Shown one piece after another: positions 1 to 9,061 of a stretch of 64,000 bases of DNA. The stretch is from positions 186,001 through 250,000 of the forward strand of contig NZ_JADKSH010000005.1 of NCBI RefSeq assembly GCF_015350795.1, written 5' to 3'. The notes under the pieces are model-generated. The model had not been told where the DNA came from. It did no database searches and saw only the letters and a program-made list of their open reading frames with translations. The position numbers and the translations under genes are program-made. Position 1 is the first letter of the stretch; every line of letters starts with the position of its first letter. The DNA is from Microbacterium sp. VKM Ac-2870. Its GTDB lineage: Bacteria > Actinomycetota > Actinomycetes > Actinomycetales > Microbacteriaceae.

Positions 1-384
1 GGGACCCACGATCAGCTGGCCGAGCGCGAAGCCGATCATCGTGCCCGTCAGCGTCAGCTGGATGGCGGCCGCGGAGGTGCGGAAATCCGCCTGCAGCGTC
101 GGGAACGCGGGCAGGTACAGGTCGATGGTGAACGGTCCGAGCGCGGTGAGCGCGCCCAACAGGATGATGTACACCACCCGTCGCGACGCGGAGATGGCGT
201 CACCCGGATGCAGCACGACCGGCGCCGTCGCGGGGTGCGCACCCAACGTGCGGATCGCTCCGGTGGCGGAGCGATCGGCGGGCGCGGTGGGGCGGGCGGA
301 GGTCGAGGGGGAAGCGGTGGTGTCGCGCACGGTGTCCAGACGGGGTGGGATGACGGTCAAGGCGGCGGGGCCGGCAGCGGGCAC
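1..384 (-). CDS. Bcr/CflA-type multidrug MFS transporter, N-terminal part only
   Basis: The gene reads leftward off the window edge, so only about 128 N-terminal residues are present. After an Ala/Pro/Thr-rich leader of roughly 60 residues comes helix 1 and then the loop TIDLYLPAFPTL, typical of drug:H+ antiporters of the Bcr/CflA group, followed by helix 2 (LTLTGTMIGFALGQL). The start is unsettled: GTG at 384, TTG at 360 and GTG at 330 are all in frame and none has a convincing ribosome-binding site. It is divergent from the DUF3105 gene, with an inverted repeat between them. The family call is firm; the exported substrate cannot be told. Confidence 0.8.
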   Translation of the reverse strand, partial: MPAAGPAALTVIPPRLDTVRDTTASPSTSARPTAPADRSATGAIRTLGAHPATAPVVLHPGDAISASRRVVYIILLGALTALGPFTIDLYLPAFPTLQADFRTSAAAIQLTLTGTMIGFALGQLIVGP

Positions 385-461
385 GCGTGTAGCCGGAGCG
401 GCTGCCGAAGAGTGGGACAGGGGTGCCGATTCAGGGCGGGAGGCTACCGGCGGGGATGCTC

Positions 462-497
462 GAAACGATTCGAGCCAAGTTCGATCTTAATCGTTTC
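462..497. promoter_or_regulatory. Inverted repeat between divergent exporter and DUF3105 genes
   Basis: GAAACGATT at 462-470 is repeated as its exact reverse complement AATCGTTTC at 489-497, with 18 nt between. Nine-base perfect AT-containing arms in a divergent intergenic region suggest a regulator-binding site. No regulator gene lies next to it in the window, and it is not a terminator because no T-run follows on either strand. Confidence 0.45.
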
Positions 498-587
498 CCC
501 AGCCACCGAGGCATGCAGACGCATACGATCGGAGGACCGCTCCGCTCCGGGACGGTCACCGCCCGTCTCCAAGCCGAGGACATCCCC

Positions 588-1295
588 ATGACCCCGACGC
601 CTCCCGGCAAACGCACCAGTGGCAATCCCGCCGCACGCGCCCACATCGAACTCACGGTGAAGCAGCAGCGCGAGCAGCAGAAGCAGCAGAAGCTCGCCGA
701 GTATCAGCGTCAGCTGGCTCGGCGCCGGCGCAGCCGACTCACCTGGTGGATCGTAGGCGGCGCGGCCGCCGTCGCCATCGTGGCGGTCATCACGGCATCC
801 ATCGTCTTCGCACCGAAGCCGGCGGGCTACCAAGCGGGCGGCACCGGCGCCACCATCGAGGGCGTCGAGACGTTCTCGAACGCGACCCAGCACGTGTCCG
901 GCACCGTCGACTACCCGCAGAATCCGCCCGCCGGCGGCCCGCACAATCAGTACTGGCTCAACTGCGGCATCTACGACCAGCCGCAGACGAACGAGAACGC
1001 CGTGCATTCGCTCGAGCACGGCGCCGTGTGGGTCACCTACGACAAGACGCGGGTCAGCGCTGCCGATCTCGATGCGCTGAAGGCGCAGCTGCCCCCCTCG
1101 TACGCGATCCTCTCGCCGTACGAGGGCTTGCCCACCCCGATCGTGCTCAGCGCGTGGAATGCGCAGCTAAAACTCGACAGCGCCACCGACAGCCGCATCC
1201 CGACGTTCTTCGAAGAGTACTGGCGCAGTCAGAATGTGCCCGAACCGACCGCCTCCTGCAGCGGCGCGATCGACGGGCCGGGCAAGCAGTCGTGA
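588..1295 (+). CDS. DUF3105 membrane-anchored extracytoplasmic protein
   Basis: The protein has 235 residues. A basic, Gln/Lys-rich cytoplasmic segment (about residues 20-50) precedes one transmembrane helix (about 54-76), and the rest is extracytoplasmic. The outer part carries the DUF3105 signature: GGPHNQYWLNCGIY, then the NAVHSLEHGAVWVTY stretch with conserved His and Glu residues. The ATG at 588 is chosen because GAGGA lies about 10 nt upstream and the conserved part begins after it; an upstream in-frame extension lacks family similarity. Its stop overlaps the next start, so it is co-translated with the DUF305 gene. The family is common in actinobacteria, but no biochemical function is established; the conserved His residues may bind metal. 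Confidence 0.88.
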   Translation: MTPTPPGKRTSGNPAARAHIELTVKQQREQQKQQKLAEYQRQLARRRRSRLTWWIVGGAAAVAIVAVITASIVFAPKPAGYQAGGTGATIEGVETFSNATQHVSGTVDYPQNPPAGGPHNQYWLNCGIYDQPQTNENAVHSLEHGAVWVTYDKTRVSAADLDALKAQLPPSYAILSPYEGLPTPIVLSAWNAQLKLDSATDSRIPTFFEEYWRSQNVPEPTASCSGAIDGPGKQS

Positions 1296-1975
1296 CCGAA
1301 CCGGCGACCCCGTCGGCCCGCGCGCTGCCCCCGTGGTGGACGGTGCTGGTCGTCGCGATCGCGATCGCCGGGGTCGCCTTCGCGATCGGACGCTTCTCGA
1401 CCTTCGGGCCAACCGCGGCGGCGGCGCCGGGAACGCAGTCGGCCGAGGCGGGGTTCGCGCGCGACATGCAGGTGCACCATGGCCAGGCCGTGGAGATGGC
1501 GATGGACATCTATCGCACGACCGATAACCCCGACGTGCGGGTGCTCGCGTACGACATCGCCACCACGCAGTCGGCGCAGAAGGGCGAGTTCTACGACTGG
1601 CTCGTCACCTGGGGACTCCCCCAGGCCGGCGGGCCTCTGATGGCATGGATGGATGCCGCGGACACCGCGCACCACCACGGCGGCTCCGCCACGTCGGGCG
1701 CGCGACCGTCCGACGCCGAACTGATGACGCAGATGGGAATGGCGAGCGCCGCGGAACTCGCCGAGATGCGTGCGCAGACCGGAACGACGGCCGACTGCAC
1801 TTTCCTCCAGCTGATGATCCGCCACCACCGGGGCGCTCTGCCGATGGCGCAAGCGCTGCTGCAACTCGGGCACGACCCGCGCGCCCTCGCCGTGGCTCAG
1901 GGTGTCATCGACACACAGTCGGCCGAGATAGACCTGATGACGTCGCTCCGGTCGCAGCTCGGCTGCACAGGCTGA
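1292..1975 (+). CDS. DUF305 family protein
   Basis: The protein has 227 residues with a single N-terminal membrane helix (about residues 14-33) and an extracytoplasmic DUF305 helical domain. The two family His-His motifs are clear: FARDMQVHHGQAVEMA and, near residue 170, LMIRHHRGALPMA. Such paired histidines resemble ferritin-like four-helix bundles, and metal binding is suspected for the family. Two cysteines are also present, in TADCTF and at the C-terminus. The GTG start at 1292 overlaps the stop of the DUF3105 gene by 4 nt. This gene order is a recurrent actinobacterial pairing, so the two probably act together at the cell surface. A middle HHHGG stretch may add metal affinity. Confidence 0.87.
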   Translation: MTEPATPSARALPPWWTVLVVAIAIAGVAFAIGRFSTFGPTAAAAPGTQSAEAGFARDMQVHHGQAVEMAMDIYRTTDNPDVRVLAYDIATTQSAQKGEFYDWLVTWGLPQAGGPLMAWMDAADTAHHHGGSATSGARPSDAELMTQMGMASAAELAEMRAQTGTTADCTFLQLMIRHHRGALPMAQALLQLGHDPRALAVAQGVIDTQSAEIDLMTSLRSQLGCTG

Positions 1976-1979
1976 GCGC

Positions 1980-3647
1980 TCACTCGCACGCAGGGCACGC
2001 GCGCGCCGAGGCCGCGGTGCCCGCCGCACCAGCGGCGCTGCCGGCCACGACCTCGCCCGCGACGACTGTCCATGCCGTCGTGGTCTGCGCGATCTCGGTG
2101 ACGTCCGTCCGGAACGGGTCACGGTCGGCCACCGCGATATCTGCCGCGGCGCCCACGACCAGCCGGCCGGCTGTCCCGTCGCCGATGAGCGTGTGCGACC
2201 CGCGGGAGTAGGCGGCGAGCGCGACGGCGAGTGGGAGAGCTTCGTCGGCGCCGAGCGGCTCGGCATCGGGCTGTCCCGCCTCCCGGCGGGTGACGGCGAC
2301 GGCGATCGCCTGCCACGGATCGGGCGCCGAGACCGGCCAGTCCGATCCCATGGCCAGGGCGGCCCCGCTGCGCCAGAGCGACCCGAACGGGAACTGCCAG
2401 CTGCTGCGTTCAGGCCCGAGCAGAGGCTCGGTCACGGTGCGCATGACGTCGCTGCGGCACGCCCACAGGGCCTGGGCGTTGACAGTCGTCCCGGTTGCGG
2501 CGAACCGCGGCACGTCAGCGGGGTTCACCACCTGCAGATGCGCGATGTGATTGCGCACTCCGCTCGGCGCCGGTCCCGCGGCAGCGAACGCATCGAGGGC
2601 CTGGGTGACGGCGGCATCGCCGATCGCGTGGACATGAACCGGAATATGCGCGGCATTCAGCTGCGCGATGACGGCCCGCACGAGGTCATCGTCGAAGTAG
2701 CGGAGCCCGGTCGATCCGTCGGCATAGCCGTCGCGCAGCGCCGCGGTCTTCGATTCCACGATGCCGTCGAGCATGAGCTTGGCGGTGCGCGTCGCGAACC
2801 CTGCCGCCTCTCCGCGCTGAGCGCGCTCGCGCACCGCCGAGACGAAGTCGGCGACGCCGTCGACGGTGAGATCGCGCGGCACCCACACCGCACCGGTCGG
2901 CCGACCCCGGAGCCCCGCGGCGAGGGCCGCGTGGTACGCGTCGGTGAAGTCGGGAATGCTGCCGAACGACGCCAGCGCCGCCTCCTGCCACCCTGTGATG
3001 CCGAGAGAGAGCAGGTGGTCGGCGGCTCGACGAATGCCGGGGGCCAGCTCTGCCGCGGCGGGCTGCGGCGCGATGCGGCCGACGAGATCGACGGCACCTT
3101 CGCGCAGAGTTCCCTGCGGCGCGCCGTCGGCATCGCGCACGATCCGTCCGTCCGGCGGGTCTGCCGTCGTGCGATCGATGCCTGCGAGAGCGAAGGCGCG
3201 GGAGTTGGCCCAGCCGCCGTGGCGGTCGCTGTCGAGCAGGAGAACCGGCCGGTCGGGGACGACGGCGTCGAGGGCCGCGCGGGAGGGGGTTCCGCCCGCG
3301 AACCATTCGGCCCGCCATCCGCCACCGCGCACCCAGGCGGCCGGATCGTCGAGGGCGGCCGCGTGTGCACGCACGCGGTCGAGACAGCCCTGCTCCGAAC
3401 CTGCGTCATCGAGGGAACAGTCCAACCCTTCGAGCGCGACGAGACCGAGGTGCACGTGCGCGTCGGCGAACGAGGGGGAGATGAGTCCTCCGGCGGCATC
3501 CACCTCTTCCGCGTGCGGCAGGGCGCCGCGCACATCGCTGCGGCTGCCGACCGCGACGATGACGCCGTCGCGGACGCCGACGGCGTCGGCATCCCGCAGC
3601 TCGGCGCCGTCGAAAACGGGACCTCCCGATACGATCAGCTCGCTCAT
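1980..3647 (-). CDS. Amidohydrolase family 3 (YtcJ-like) metal-dependent hydrolase
   Basis: The 555-residue protein has the layout of the YtcJ/amidohydrolase-3 branch: an N-terminal beta-sandwich strand set, the metal-binding ADAHVHLG motif (His64, His66), a large TIM-barrel insert, HVHAIGDAAV, IAHLQ and the late GSDWPV motif supplying the catalytic Asp. Members hydrolyse exocyclic amides or imino bonds of varied small molecules, so the substrate is open. ATG at 3647 is chosen for the upstream AGAGAGG and the conserved start MSELIVSGG. It lies 28 nt downstream of the P-type ATPase gene on the same strand and may be co-transcribed. Its 3' end meets the DUF305 gene tail to tail with 4 nt between. 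Confidence 0.88.
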   Translation of the reverse strand: MSELIVSGGPVFDGAELRDADAVGVRDGVIVAVGSRSDVRGALPHAEEVDAAGGLISPSFADAHVHLGLVALEGLDCSLDDAGSEQGCLDRVRAHAAALDDPAAWVRGGGWRAEWFAGGTPSRAALDAVVPDRPVLLLDSDRHGGWANSRAFALAGIDRTTADPPDGRIVRDADGAPQGTLREGAVDLVGRIAPQPAAAELAPGIRRAADHLLSLGITGWQEAALASFGSIPDFTDAYHAALAAGLRGRPTGAVWVPRDLTVDGVADFVSAVRERAQRGEAAGFATRTAKLMLDGIVESKTAALRDGYADGSTGLRYFDDDLVRAVIAQLNAAHIPVHVHAIGDAAVTQALDAFAAAGPAPSGVRNHIAHLQVVNPADVPRFAATGTTVNAQALWACRSDVMRTVTEPLLGPERSSWQFPFGSLWRSGAALAMGSDWPVSAPDPWQAIAVAVTRREAGQPDAEPLGADEALPLAVALAAYSRGSHTLIGDGTAGRLVVGAAADIAVADRDPFRTDVTEIAQTTTAWTVVAGEVVAGSAAGAAGTAASARACPACE

Positions 3648-3675
3648 CGCCCGGCCTGCCTCTCTGGAATCACGC

Positions 3676-6543
3676 TCAACTGGCGTGCAACACGGGGCGG
3701 AAGAACCGTCGTGCATGCGGGGTCCACAGCGCGAGGACGATCAGTACCGACACCACGATCTGCGCCACCGACCATCCGTCCCAGTCATGGTCGACCGCGA
3801 GACTCCACGCCTGCAGCGCGACCAGCCCGACGGCGAGGACGCTGACGAACAGGCGCGAGAGCCCGCTGCCGCGCCCCAGCCCCGACGCCGCGGCCATCGA
3901 CAGCAGCCCGAACAGGATGACGCCGACGCCGATGAGCGAGACGCTCATCACCATCGAGCCGGGCACATCGTACCGGCTGAGCAGGAAGAGGATGCCGAAC
4001 ATCGCATTGGCGATGCCGCTCAGATACACCAGCGCGACGCCGATGGTGACGGCGACCGGACGCGATACCTCACGCGTGTGCGACACGGTCGATCGGGGCG
4101 CGGACGCCGCGAGGGCCCGTGCGACGTAACGGCGCTGGACCATGCGGACGACCTCGATCAAGACGATCGCGCCGATGCAGGCTGCCGTCACGACGAGCGC
4201 GGTGTTCTGCGACGGGTCGACGAGCAGGAAGAACGACCGCGACAGCGCCACCGAGAAGATCACGACCAGCGCGATGAACATGCCACCGACGACGGCACCC
4301 TTGTAGCGGTTGAGCGGGCGGCTGAGAACCGCCAGGATCCAGATGCCCACGACGGCCAGGATGATGGTCGCTCCGGTGCGCAGCTCATCGACGCCGACAC
4401 CCGCGCTGCGCACGCTCAGCGTATAGATGGTGAGCGTGCCCGCCACGATGACGCCGGTCGGGATGGCGAAGCTCAGCGAACGGCGGAGGAAGCCGGGGAT
4501 GTAGCGCTGCGCGTTCGGCATGAGCGCGAGGAAGAACGCCGGGATGCCGATCGTCAGGCCGTCGGTGATCGACAGCTGCCGGGGCAGGAACGGGAACTCC
4601 AGCAGGAGCACGCCGAACAAGATCGCGAGCAGCGTCGCGTAGGTCGTCTTGGTGAGGAAGAGCATCGACACACGCTCGATGTTGGCGATCACCTGACGCC
4701 CCTCCGCGACGACGTCGGGCAGGTGCGAGAAGCGCCCGTCCAGCAGGACGAGCCGGGCCACGGCCTTCGTCGCGGCGGCCCCCGAGTTCATCGCGATGCC
4801 GATGTCGGCGGTCTTGATGGCGAGGGCATCGTTGACCCCGTCGCCCGTCATCGCGACCGTGTGTCCCCGCGACTGGAGCGCGACGACCATGCGCTTCTTC
4901 TGGTCGGGGCTCACGCGTCCGAACACCGCGTGCTCCTCGAGCACGTCGGCCAGGGCCTCGTCATCATCGGGCAGCTGCCGGGCATCGAAGCCCTCCTCGG
5001 CATCCACGCCGACCTCGCGGGCGATGGCGGCCACCGTCCGTGGGTTGTCGCCGGAGATGATCCGGATGCCGACGCCCTGCGCACGGAAGTACTCGAGGGT
5101 CTGGGCCGCATCGCTGCGCACCTTCTCGCGGAACGTGAGCACAGCGACCGGGATGAGATCGGCGGGCAGCCGTTCGGCCTCCGCATCGGCGGCGGTGAGC
5201 TCGGTCGGCGCGTACGCCAGCACGAGGGTACGTCGCCCCGTCGAGGCGCGCTCGATGACCGCGGCACCCAGCGGATCGTTCGCATCGGTGGCGGCGGCGC
5301 CGAAGACCATCTCCGGCGCGCCGAGCACCCAGGCCCCGGCGGGGTCGCCGTCGTCGGCGAACGAAGCCGCACTCCACTTGCGCGCCGACGAGAACGAAAT
5401 CGTCTCGCGAGCCGCGCGGGCGCCGCCCGCCGCGTCGGGCGCGAACGGCTCTCGCAGCGTGCGAGCGGTCGCGTTCGCCTCGGGGGCGGCCCCGTACCAC
5501 GCGAGCGTGCGCCGCCAACCGGCGACCTCGTCGAGCACGAAAGCGTCGTCGTACGCGATCTCGCCCTCGGTGAGGGTGCCGGTCTTGTCGAGACAGATGA
5601 TGTCGACGCGCGCGAGCCCCTCCACGGCCGGCAGTTCGTTGACGAGCACCTGCCGGGCGGCCAGACGCGCGGCACCCACCGCGAAGGTGATGGAGGTCAT
5701 CAGCACCAGGCCGAGCGGGATCATCGCCGTCAGCGAGGCGATCGTGTTGACCACCGCCTGCACCCACGATCCGCTCTCCCAGGCGACCCGCCAGCCCCCG
5801 GCGACCTGCATCTGAGCGTTGAGCACGAGCAGACCGATCGGACCGATCCCCCACCCGACCCACGTCAGCACGCGGTTGATCGAGTCGCGCAGCTCCGAGC
5901 CGACGAGCGAGAACCGCTTGGCCTCGTCGGCGAAGGTATTGGCGTACGAGTCCGCGCCGACGCGGATGACCTGGGCGTCACCGTCACCGCCGACGACGAT
6001 CGAGCCGGACAGCGCTTCATCACCCGCTTGCTTGTCGACGGCATCCGACTCACCCGTGAGCATGGACTCGTCGATCTGCAGCCCGCGCGAGCCGACGACG
6101 CGGGCATCGGCGGGCACCTGATCGCCCGCGCGCAGCACCAGGATGTCGCCCAGGACGACCTCCGTCTGCGCGATCTCCCGCTCCACCCCACCCCGCCGCA
6201 CACGTGCACTCGCCGCATTGAGGAGCGCGAGCTTGTCGAGCGCCGCCTTGGCGCGAAACTCCTGCACCGAGCCGATGACGGCATTGGCCACCGCGGCGAA
6301 GCCGAACAGGGCGTCCTGCCAGCGCCCCAGGGCGAACAGGATGCCGAAGCAGGCGAACACGATGCCGTTGAACAGCGTGAACACGTTGGCGCGGATGATG
6401 CTCGCCGCGCTGCGGCTGGTCTCTGCCCGGTAGGCGTTGGATCTGCCGTCCGCGGTCCGGTTCTCCGCTTCTTCCGCGGTCAGGCCGACGGCGGGATCGA
6501 CCTCCTCGATCTCGGGTTCGATCGTGTCCCCAGGGGTGGTCAT
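3676..6543 (-). CDS. Cation-translocating P-type ATPase (CtpE/P2-like), C-terminally extended
   Basis: This is a 955-residue E1-E2 ATPase of the inner membrane that couples ATP hydrolysis to cation transport. Visible landmarks are the actuator motif TGES (163-166), the phosphorylation site DKTGTLT with Asp319, and the hinge motif TGDGVNDALA. The helix-4 motif, PEGL in most Ca2+/P2 pumps, reads IPLGL here (275-279), so the usual acidic ligand is missing. Family members such as mycobacterial CtpE have about 800 residues; the extra length lies in the C-terminal membrane part, after a soluble-looking loop rich in Arg and Ala. Gene context (an amidohydrolase downstream) gives no hint of the ion. 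The ATPase call is certain, the substrate is not. Confidence 0.9.
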   Translation of the reverse strand: MTTPGDTIEPEIEEVDPAVGLTAEEAENRTADGRSNAYRAETSRSAASIIRANVFTLFNGIVFACFGILFALGRWQDALFGFAAVANAVIGSVQEFRAKAALDKLALLNAASARVRRGGVEREIAQTEVVLGDILVLRAGDQVPADARVVGSRGLQIDESMLTGESDAVDKQAGDEALSGSIVVGGDGDAQVIRVGADSYANTFADEAKRFSLVGSELRDSINRVLTWVGWGIGPIGLLVLNAQMQVAGGWRVAWESGSWVQAVVNTIASLTAMIPLGLVLMTSITFAVGAARLAARQVLVNELPAVEGLARVDIICLDKTGTLTEGEIAYDDAFVLDEVAGWRRTLAWYGAAPEANATARTLREPFAPDAAGGARAARETISFSSARKWSAASFADDGDPAGAWVLGAPEMVFGAAATDANDPLGAAVIERASTGRRTLVLAYAPTELTAADAEAERLPADLIPVAVLTFREKVRSDAAQTLEYFRAQGVGIRIISGDNPRTVAAIAREVGVDAEEGFDARQLPDDDEALADVLEEHAVFGRVSPDQKKRMVVALQSRGHTVAMTGDGVNDALAIKTADIGIAMNSGAAATKAVARLVLLDGRFSHLPDVVAEGRQVIANIERVSMLFLTKTTYATLLAILFGVLLLEFPFLPRQLSITDGLTIGIPAFFLALMPNAQRYIPGFLRRSLSFAIPTGVIVAGTLTIYTLSVRSAGVGVDELRTGATIILAVVGIWILAVLSRPLNRYKGAVVGGMFIALVVIFSVALSRSFFLLVDPSQNTALVVTAACIGAIVLIEVVRMVQRRYVARALAASAPRSTVSHTREVSRPVAVTIGVALVYLSGIANAMFGILFLLSRYDVPGSMVMSVSLIGVGVILFGLLSMAAASGLGRGSGLSRLFVSVLAVGLVALQAWSLAVDHDWDGWSVAQIVVSVLIVLALWTPHARRFFRPVLHAS

Positions 6544-6557
6544 GGCTTCACCCTAAA

Positions 6558-6599
6558 GGAGCGGCGCGGCTCATGTGCCCACGAGTTCCGCGCCGCTCC
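6558..6599 (-). terminator. Terminator of the sugar ABC operon
   Basis: GGAGCGGCGCGG (6558-6569) pairs perfectly with CCGCGCCGCTCC (6588-6599) over 12 bp around an 18-nt loop. On the minus strand the stem is followed by TTTAGG. It sits just past the stop codon of the second permease gene. Confidence 0.75.
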
Positions 6600-6620
6600 C
6601 GGTGAGGTTCGATCCGCCGA

Positions 6621-7598
6621 TCAGCCCTTGGTCGCACCGGCCAGCAGGCCGCGGACGAAGAAGCGCTGAAGGGCGAAGAAGACCACCAACGGAACGATGA
6701 TCGAGATGAAGGTTCCGGCCGCCTGCAGGAACCACTGGTCGCCCCACGTGCCCGACAGCGAGTTGAGCGACTGGGTGATCGGCAGCGATGACGACGGCGC
6801 GAAGATCGTCGCCACCAGCAGGTCGTTCCACACCCAGATGAACTCGAGCACCGCGAACGACGCCAACGCGGGAGCAGCCAACGGCAGGATCATCCGGAAG
6901 AAGATCTGTCCGTGTCCGGCCCCGTCCACCCGCGCCGCCTCGATGACCTCGCTGGGGATCTCGGCGATGAAGTTGTGCAGCAGGAACACCGCGAGCGGCA
7001 GCGCGAAGATCGTGTGTGCGATCCACACCGTCGCGAAGCTGTGCTCCAGCCCGCGAAGGTCCAGCGGCGGGAACACCGTGACGTCGCCGATCGTCATCCC
7101 ACGCGAGAACAGACTCAACAGGGGTACAAGGGCCATCTGCAGCGGCACGATCTGCAGAGCGAACACCGCGATGAAAGCGATGTTGCGCCCCTTGAAGTCG
7201 ATCCACGCGAAGGCATACGCCAACAGCGACGCGATGGCGAGGGCGAAGAACACGACCGGGATGGTGATCGCCAGGGAGTTCAGGAACGACTCAGCGAGCG
7301 TGAGCGCCGTCCCGCCCGAGGTGAGGGCCTTCTGATAGTTGTCCAGCGTGAAGGCCGGGTCGACGAAGACCGTCCACCATCCGGTGCTCTGCACGTCCGA
7401 TCCGGGCCGGAACGACGTGACAAAGAGGCCGAACGTAGGGATCGTCCAGAAGATCGCGATGATGAGCGCCGCGATCGTGGCGCCCTTCGAACTCAGCCGC
7501 TTGCGCGCCATGGCCTCGTGCTTGCGCGTCGCGCGGGAGACCTGCCGTGCCGTGCGGGTGTCGGCGACGGGCTCGATGATGTCGACGCTGGTGCTCAT
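6621..7598 (-). CDS. aglG: Sugar ABC transporter permease, MalG/AglG type
   Basis: This 325-residue inner-membrane permease has six predicted helices and the cytoplasmic EAA loop EVIEAARVDGAG near residue 220, which docks the ATPase subunit. The family imports di- and oligosaccharides. The ATG at 7598 overlaps the stop of the upstream permease as ATGA, so the two permeases are translationally coupled, as expected for a 1:1 heterodimer. The last gene of the operon, it is followed by a strong hairpin. No ATP-binding subunit is encoded in the cluster, so a shared MsmK/MsiK-type ATPase elsewhere is presumably used. The symbol is inferred from the binding protein of the same operon. Confidence 0.85.
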   Translation of the reverse strand: MSTSVDIIEPVADTRTARQVSRATRKHEAMARKRLSSKGATIAALIIAIFWTIPTFGLFVTSFRPGSDVQSTGWWTVFVDPAFTLDNYQKALTSGGTALTLAESFLNSLAITIPVVFFALAIASLLAYAFAWIDFKGRNIAFIAVFALQIVPLQMALVPLLSLFSRGMTIGDVTVFPPLDLRGLEHSFATVWIAHTIFALPLAVFLLHNFIAEIPSEVIEAARVDGAGHGQIFFRMILPLAAPALASFAVLEFIWVWNDLLVATIFAPSSSLPITQSLNSLSGTWGDQWFLQAAGTFISIIVPLVVFFALQRFFVRGLLAGATKG

Positions 7599-8941
7599 CG
7601 GATCTCCCTCTGCTTCCGGATCTGGATGATGTTGAAGACGATCAGAGGTGTCACGAAGATGAACAGCACCACGGCGAGAGCGGCGGCGTGCCCGTAGCTC
7701 TGGAACCGCTGCTGCTGGTTGACCATCTCGAACGCGAGCACCGACGTGTTCGCGCGCCCACCGGTCATCACGGCGACGATGTCGTAGATCTTCAGTGCGG
7801 CGATAGCCACCGTGGTGACGACGACCACGATCGAGGAGCGGATGCCGGGGACCGTGACGTTGCGGAACCTGTCCCACGCGTTCGCGCCGTCGAGTTCTGC
7901 GGCTTCCATCTGCTCCGTCGGCACTGCCTTGATGGCCGCGGAGAGGATGACCATGGCAAGCCCGGTCTGGCTCCAGATGAACACCACCATCAGCAGCAGG
8001 CTGTTCACGAGAGGGGTCACGCTCAGCCATGCCACCGGGTCACCGCCGAACGCGGTGATGATCGCGTTCAACAGACCGAGCTGGTCACCCTGGCGGTAGT
8101 CGTACATGAACTTCCAGATGATGCCGGCACCGACGAACGAGATGGCGAACGGCATGAAAATGAGCACCTTCAGGAAGCGCTCGCCCGCGGCCCGGTCGAT
8201 GAACACGGCGTAGGCGAGACCCACGATCGTCGCGATCGTCGGGCAGATGAGCACCCAGATGACGGTGTTGATCACCGACCACGTTCCCTCGGGCTGAGTG
8301 AACACCCAGGCGTAGTTCTCGAAGCCGACGAACTCGGCGCCGGTCTTGTCGTAGAACGACTGCACGAATGTCGCGATGAACGGATAGATGAGACCGATCA
8401 GCAGCAGCACAGCGGCAGGAGCGGCGAACAGCACCAGCTGGAACAGGTACCCGGCGCCCTTGCGCGCGCGATAGTCGAGCAGGAACAGCGCCCCGCCGGC
8501 GACCAGAGCGATCGCGAGCACGTAGATGAAAGCGTTCTGGTAGGGACGCAGCAGCATCAGGGCGATGATCGGGATCACGAAGCACGCGACGAGCCGGATC
8601 CAGAAGTAGAGGCGGCCCGGGCGCGGCGCGTACTCGATGAGCAGCAGCAGAACGCCGACGACAGCGCCGAAGACGACCAGGATGATCGGGATCTGAACCA
8701 GGGGGCCCATCACGCCGAGCCACTGGAAAAAGGCGGTGAGGGAGACGCCCGGAATGACGATCTTGGCGGGATCGGCGGCGGGCTTACTGATCAGCAGCAG
8801 CGCGACCAGGGCCAGGACGACCACGAGGGCACCGGTGGCGATACCTGCCGTGGCGCGGGGTGAGAAGGCGCGGCGCCTGCCCGGCGGAGGCGTGGGGCCG
8901 TCCATCTGGGAGCGCGTCGGCGCGGTGGTGGGTGCGGACAT
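7595..8941 (-). CDS. aglF: Sugar ABC transporter permease, MalF/AglF type with extra N-terminal helices
   Basis: The protein has 448 residues, about 150 more than simple MalF-type permeases. The additional N-terminal part holds about four predicted helices (residues 35-160) before the ordinary six-helix permease core. The EAA loop reads EQMEAAELDGANAW. Long AglF/MalF-like proteins of this form are known in alpha-glucoside importers. ATG at 8941 is preceded by GGAGG at good spacing; an in-frame ATG 90 nt upstream lacks this. A strong hairpin separates it from the binding-protein gene, while its stop overlaps the next permease start. Confidence 0.86.
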   Translation of the reverse strand: MSAPTTAPTRSQMDGPTPPPGRRRAFSPRATAGIATGALVVVLALVALLLISKPAADPAKIVIPGVSLTAFFQWLGVMGPLVQIPIILVVFGAVVGVLLLLIEYAPRPGRLYFWIRLVACFVIPIIALMLLRPYQNAFIYVLAIALVAGGALFLLDYRARKGAGYLFQLVLFAAPAAVLLLIGLIYPFIATFVQSFYDKTGAEFVGFENYAWVFTQPEGTWSVINTVIWVLICPTIATIVGLAYAVFIDRAAGERFLKVLIFMPFAISFVGAGIIWKFMYDYRQGDQLGLLNAIITAFGGDPVAWLSVTPLVNSLLLMVVFIWSQTGLAMVILSAAIKAVPTEQMEAAELDGANAWDRFRNVTVPGIRSSIVVVVTTVAIAALKIYDIVAVMTGGRANTSVLAFEMVNQQQRFQSYGHAAALAVVLFIFVTPLIVFNIIQIRKQREIR

Positions 8942-9001
8942 CGATGAGCCTCCGTGTGCTTCGTCGGACGCGGGACGGGAAAGAGGGAGCGCGCGGCGGG
9001 T

Positions 9002-9043
9002 ACTGCGGGCGGGATGCCGGGTGAAGGGCATCCCGCCCGCAGT
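9002..9043 (-). repeat. Intercistronic hairpin between binding protein and permease genes
   Basis: A 17-bp perfect stem (9002-9018 with 9027-9043) closes an 8-nt loop. It lies between the binding-protein stop and the first permease start and has no T-run. Such stems commonly shield the 3' end of the binding-protein mRNA or stop part of the transcription, giving more binding protein than permease. Confidence 0.65.
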
Positions 9044-9061
9044 CTCACGCGCGGGGCGCGA

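Noticed and set aside
41..591. Two plus-strand open frames at the left edge
   Set aside because: They lie opposite the recognisable exporter helices and show no protein-like features; the real downstream gene starts at 588.
2866..6669. Very long open frame on the plus strand (1267 codons) opposite the amidohydrolase and ATPase genes
   Set aside because: It is antisense to two clear enzymes, has an Arg/Ala/Ser/His-rich composition without any domain, and results from the lack of stops in high-GC DNA.
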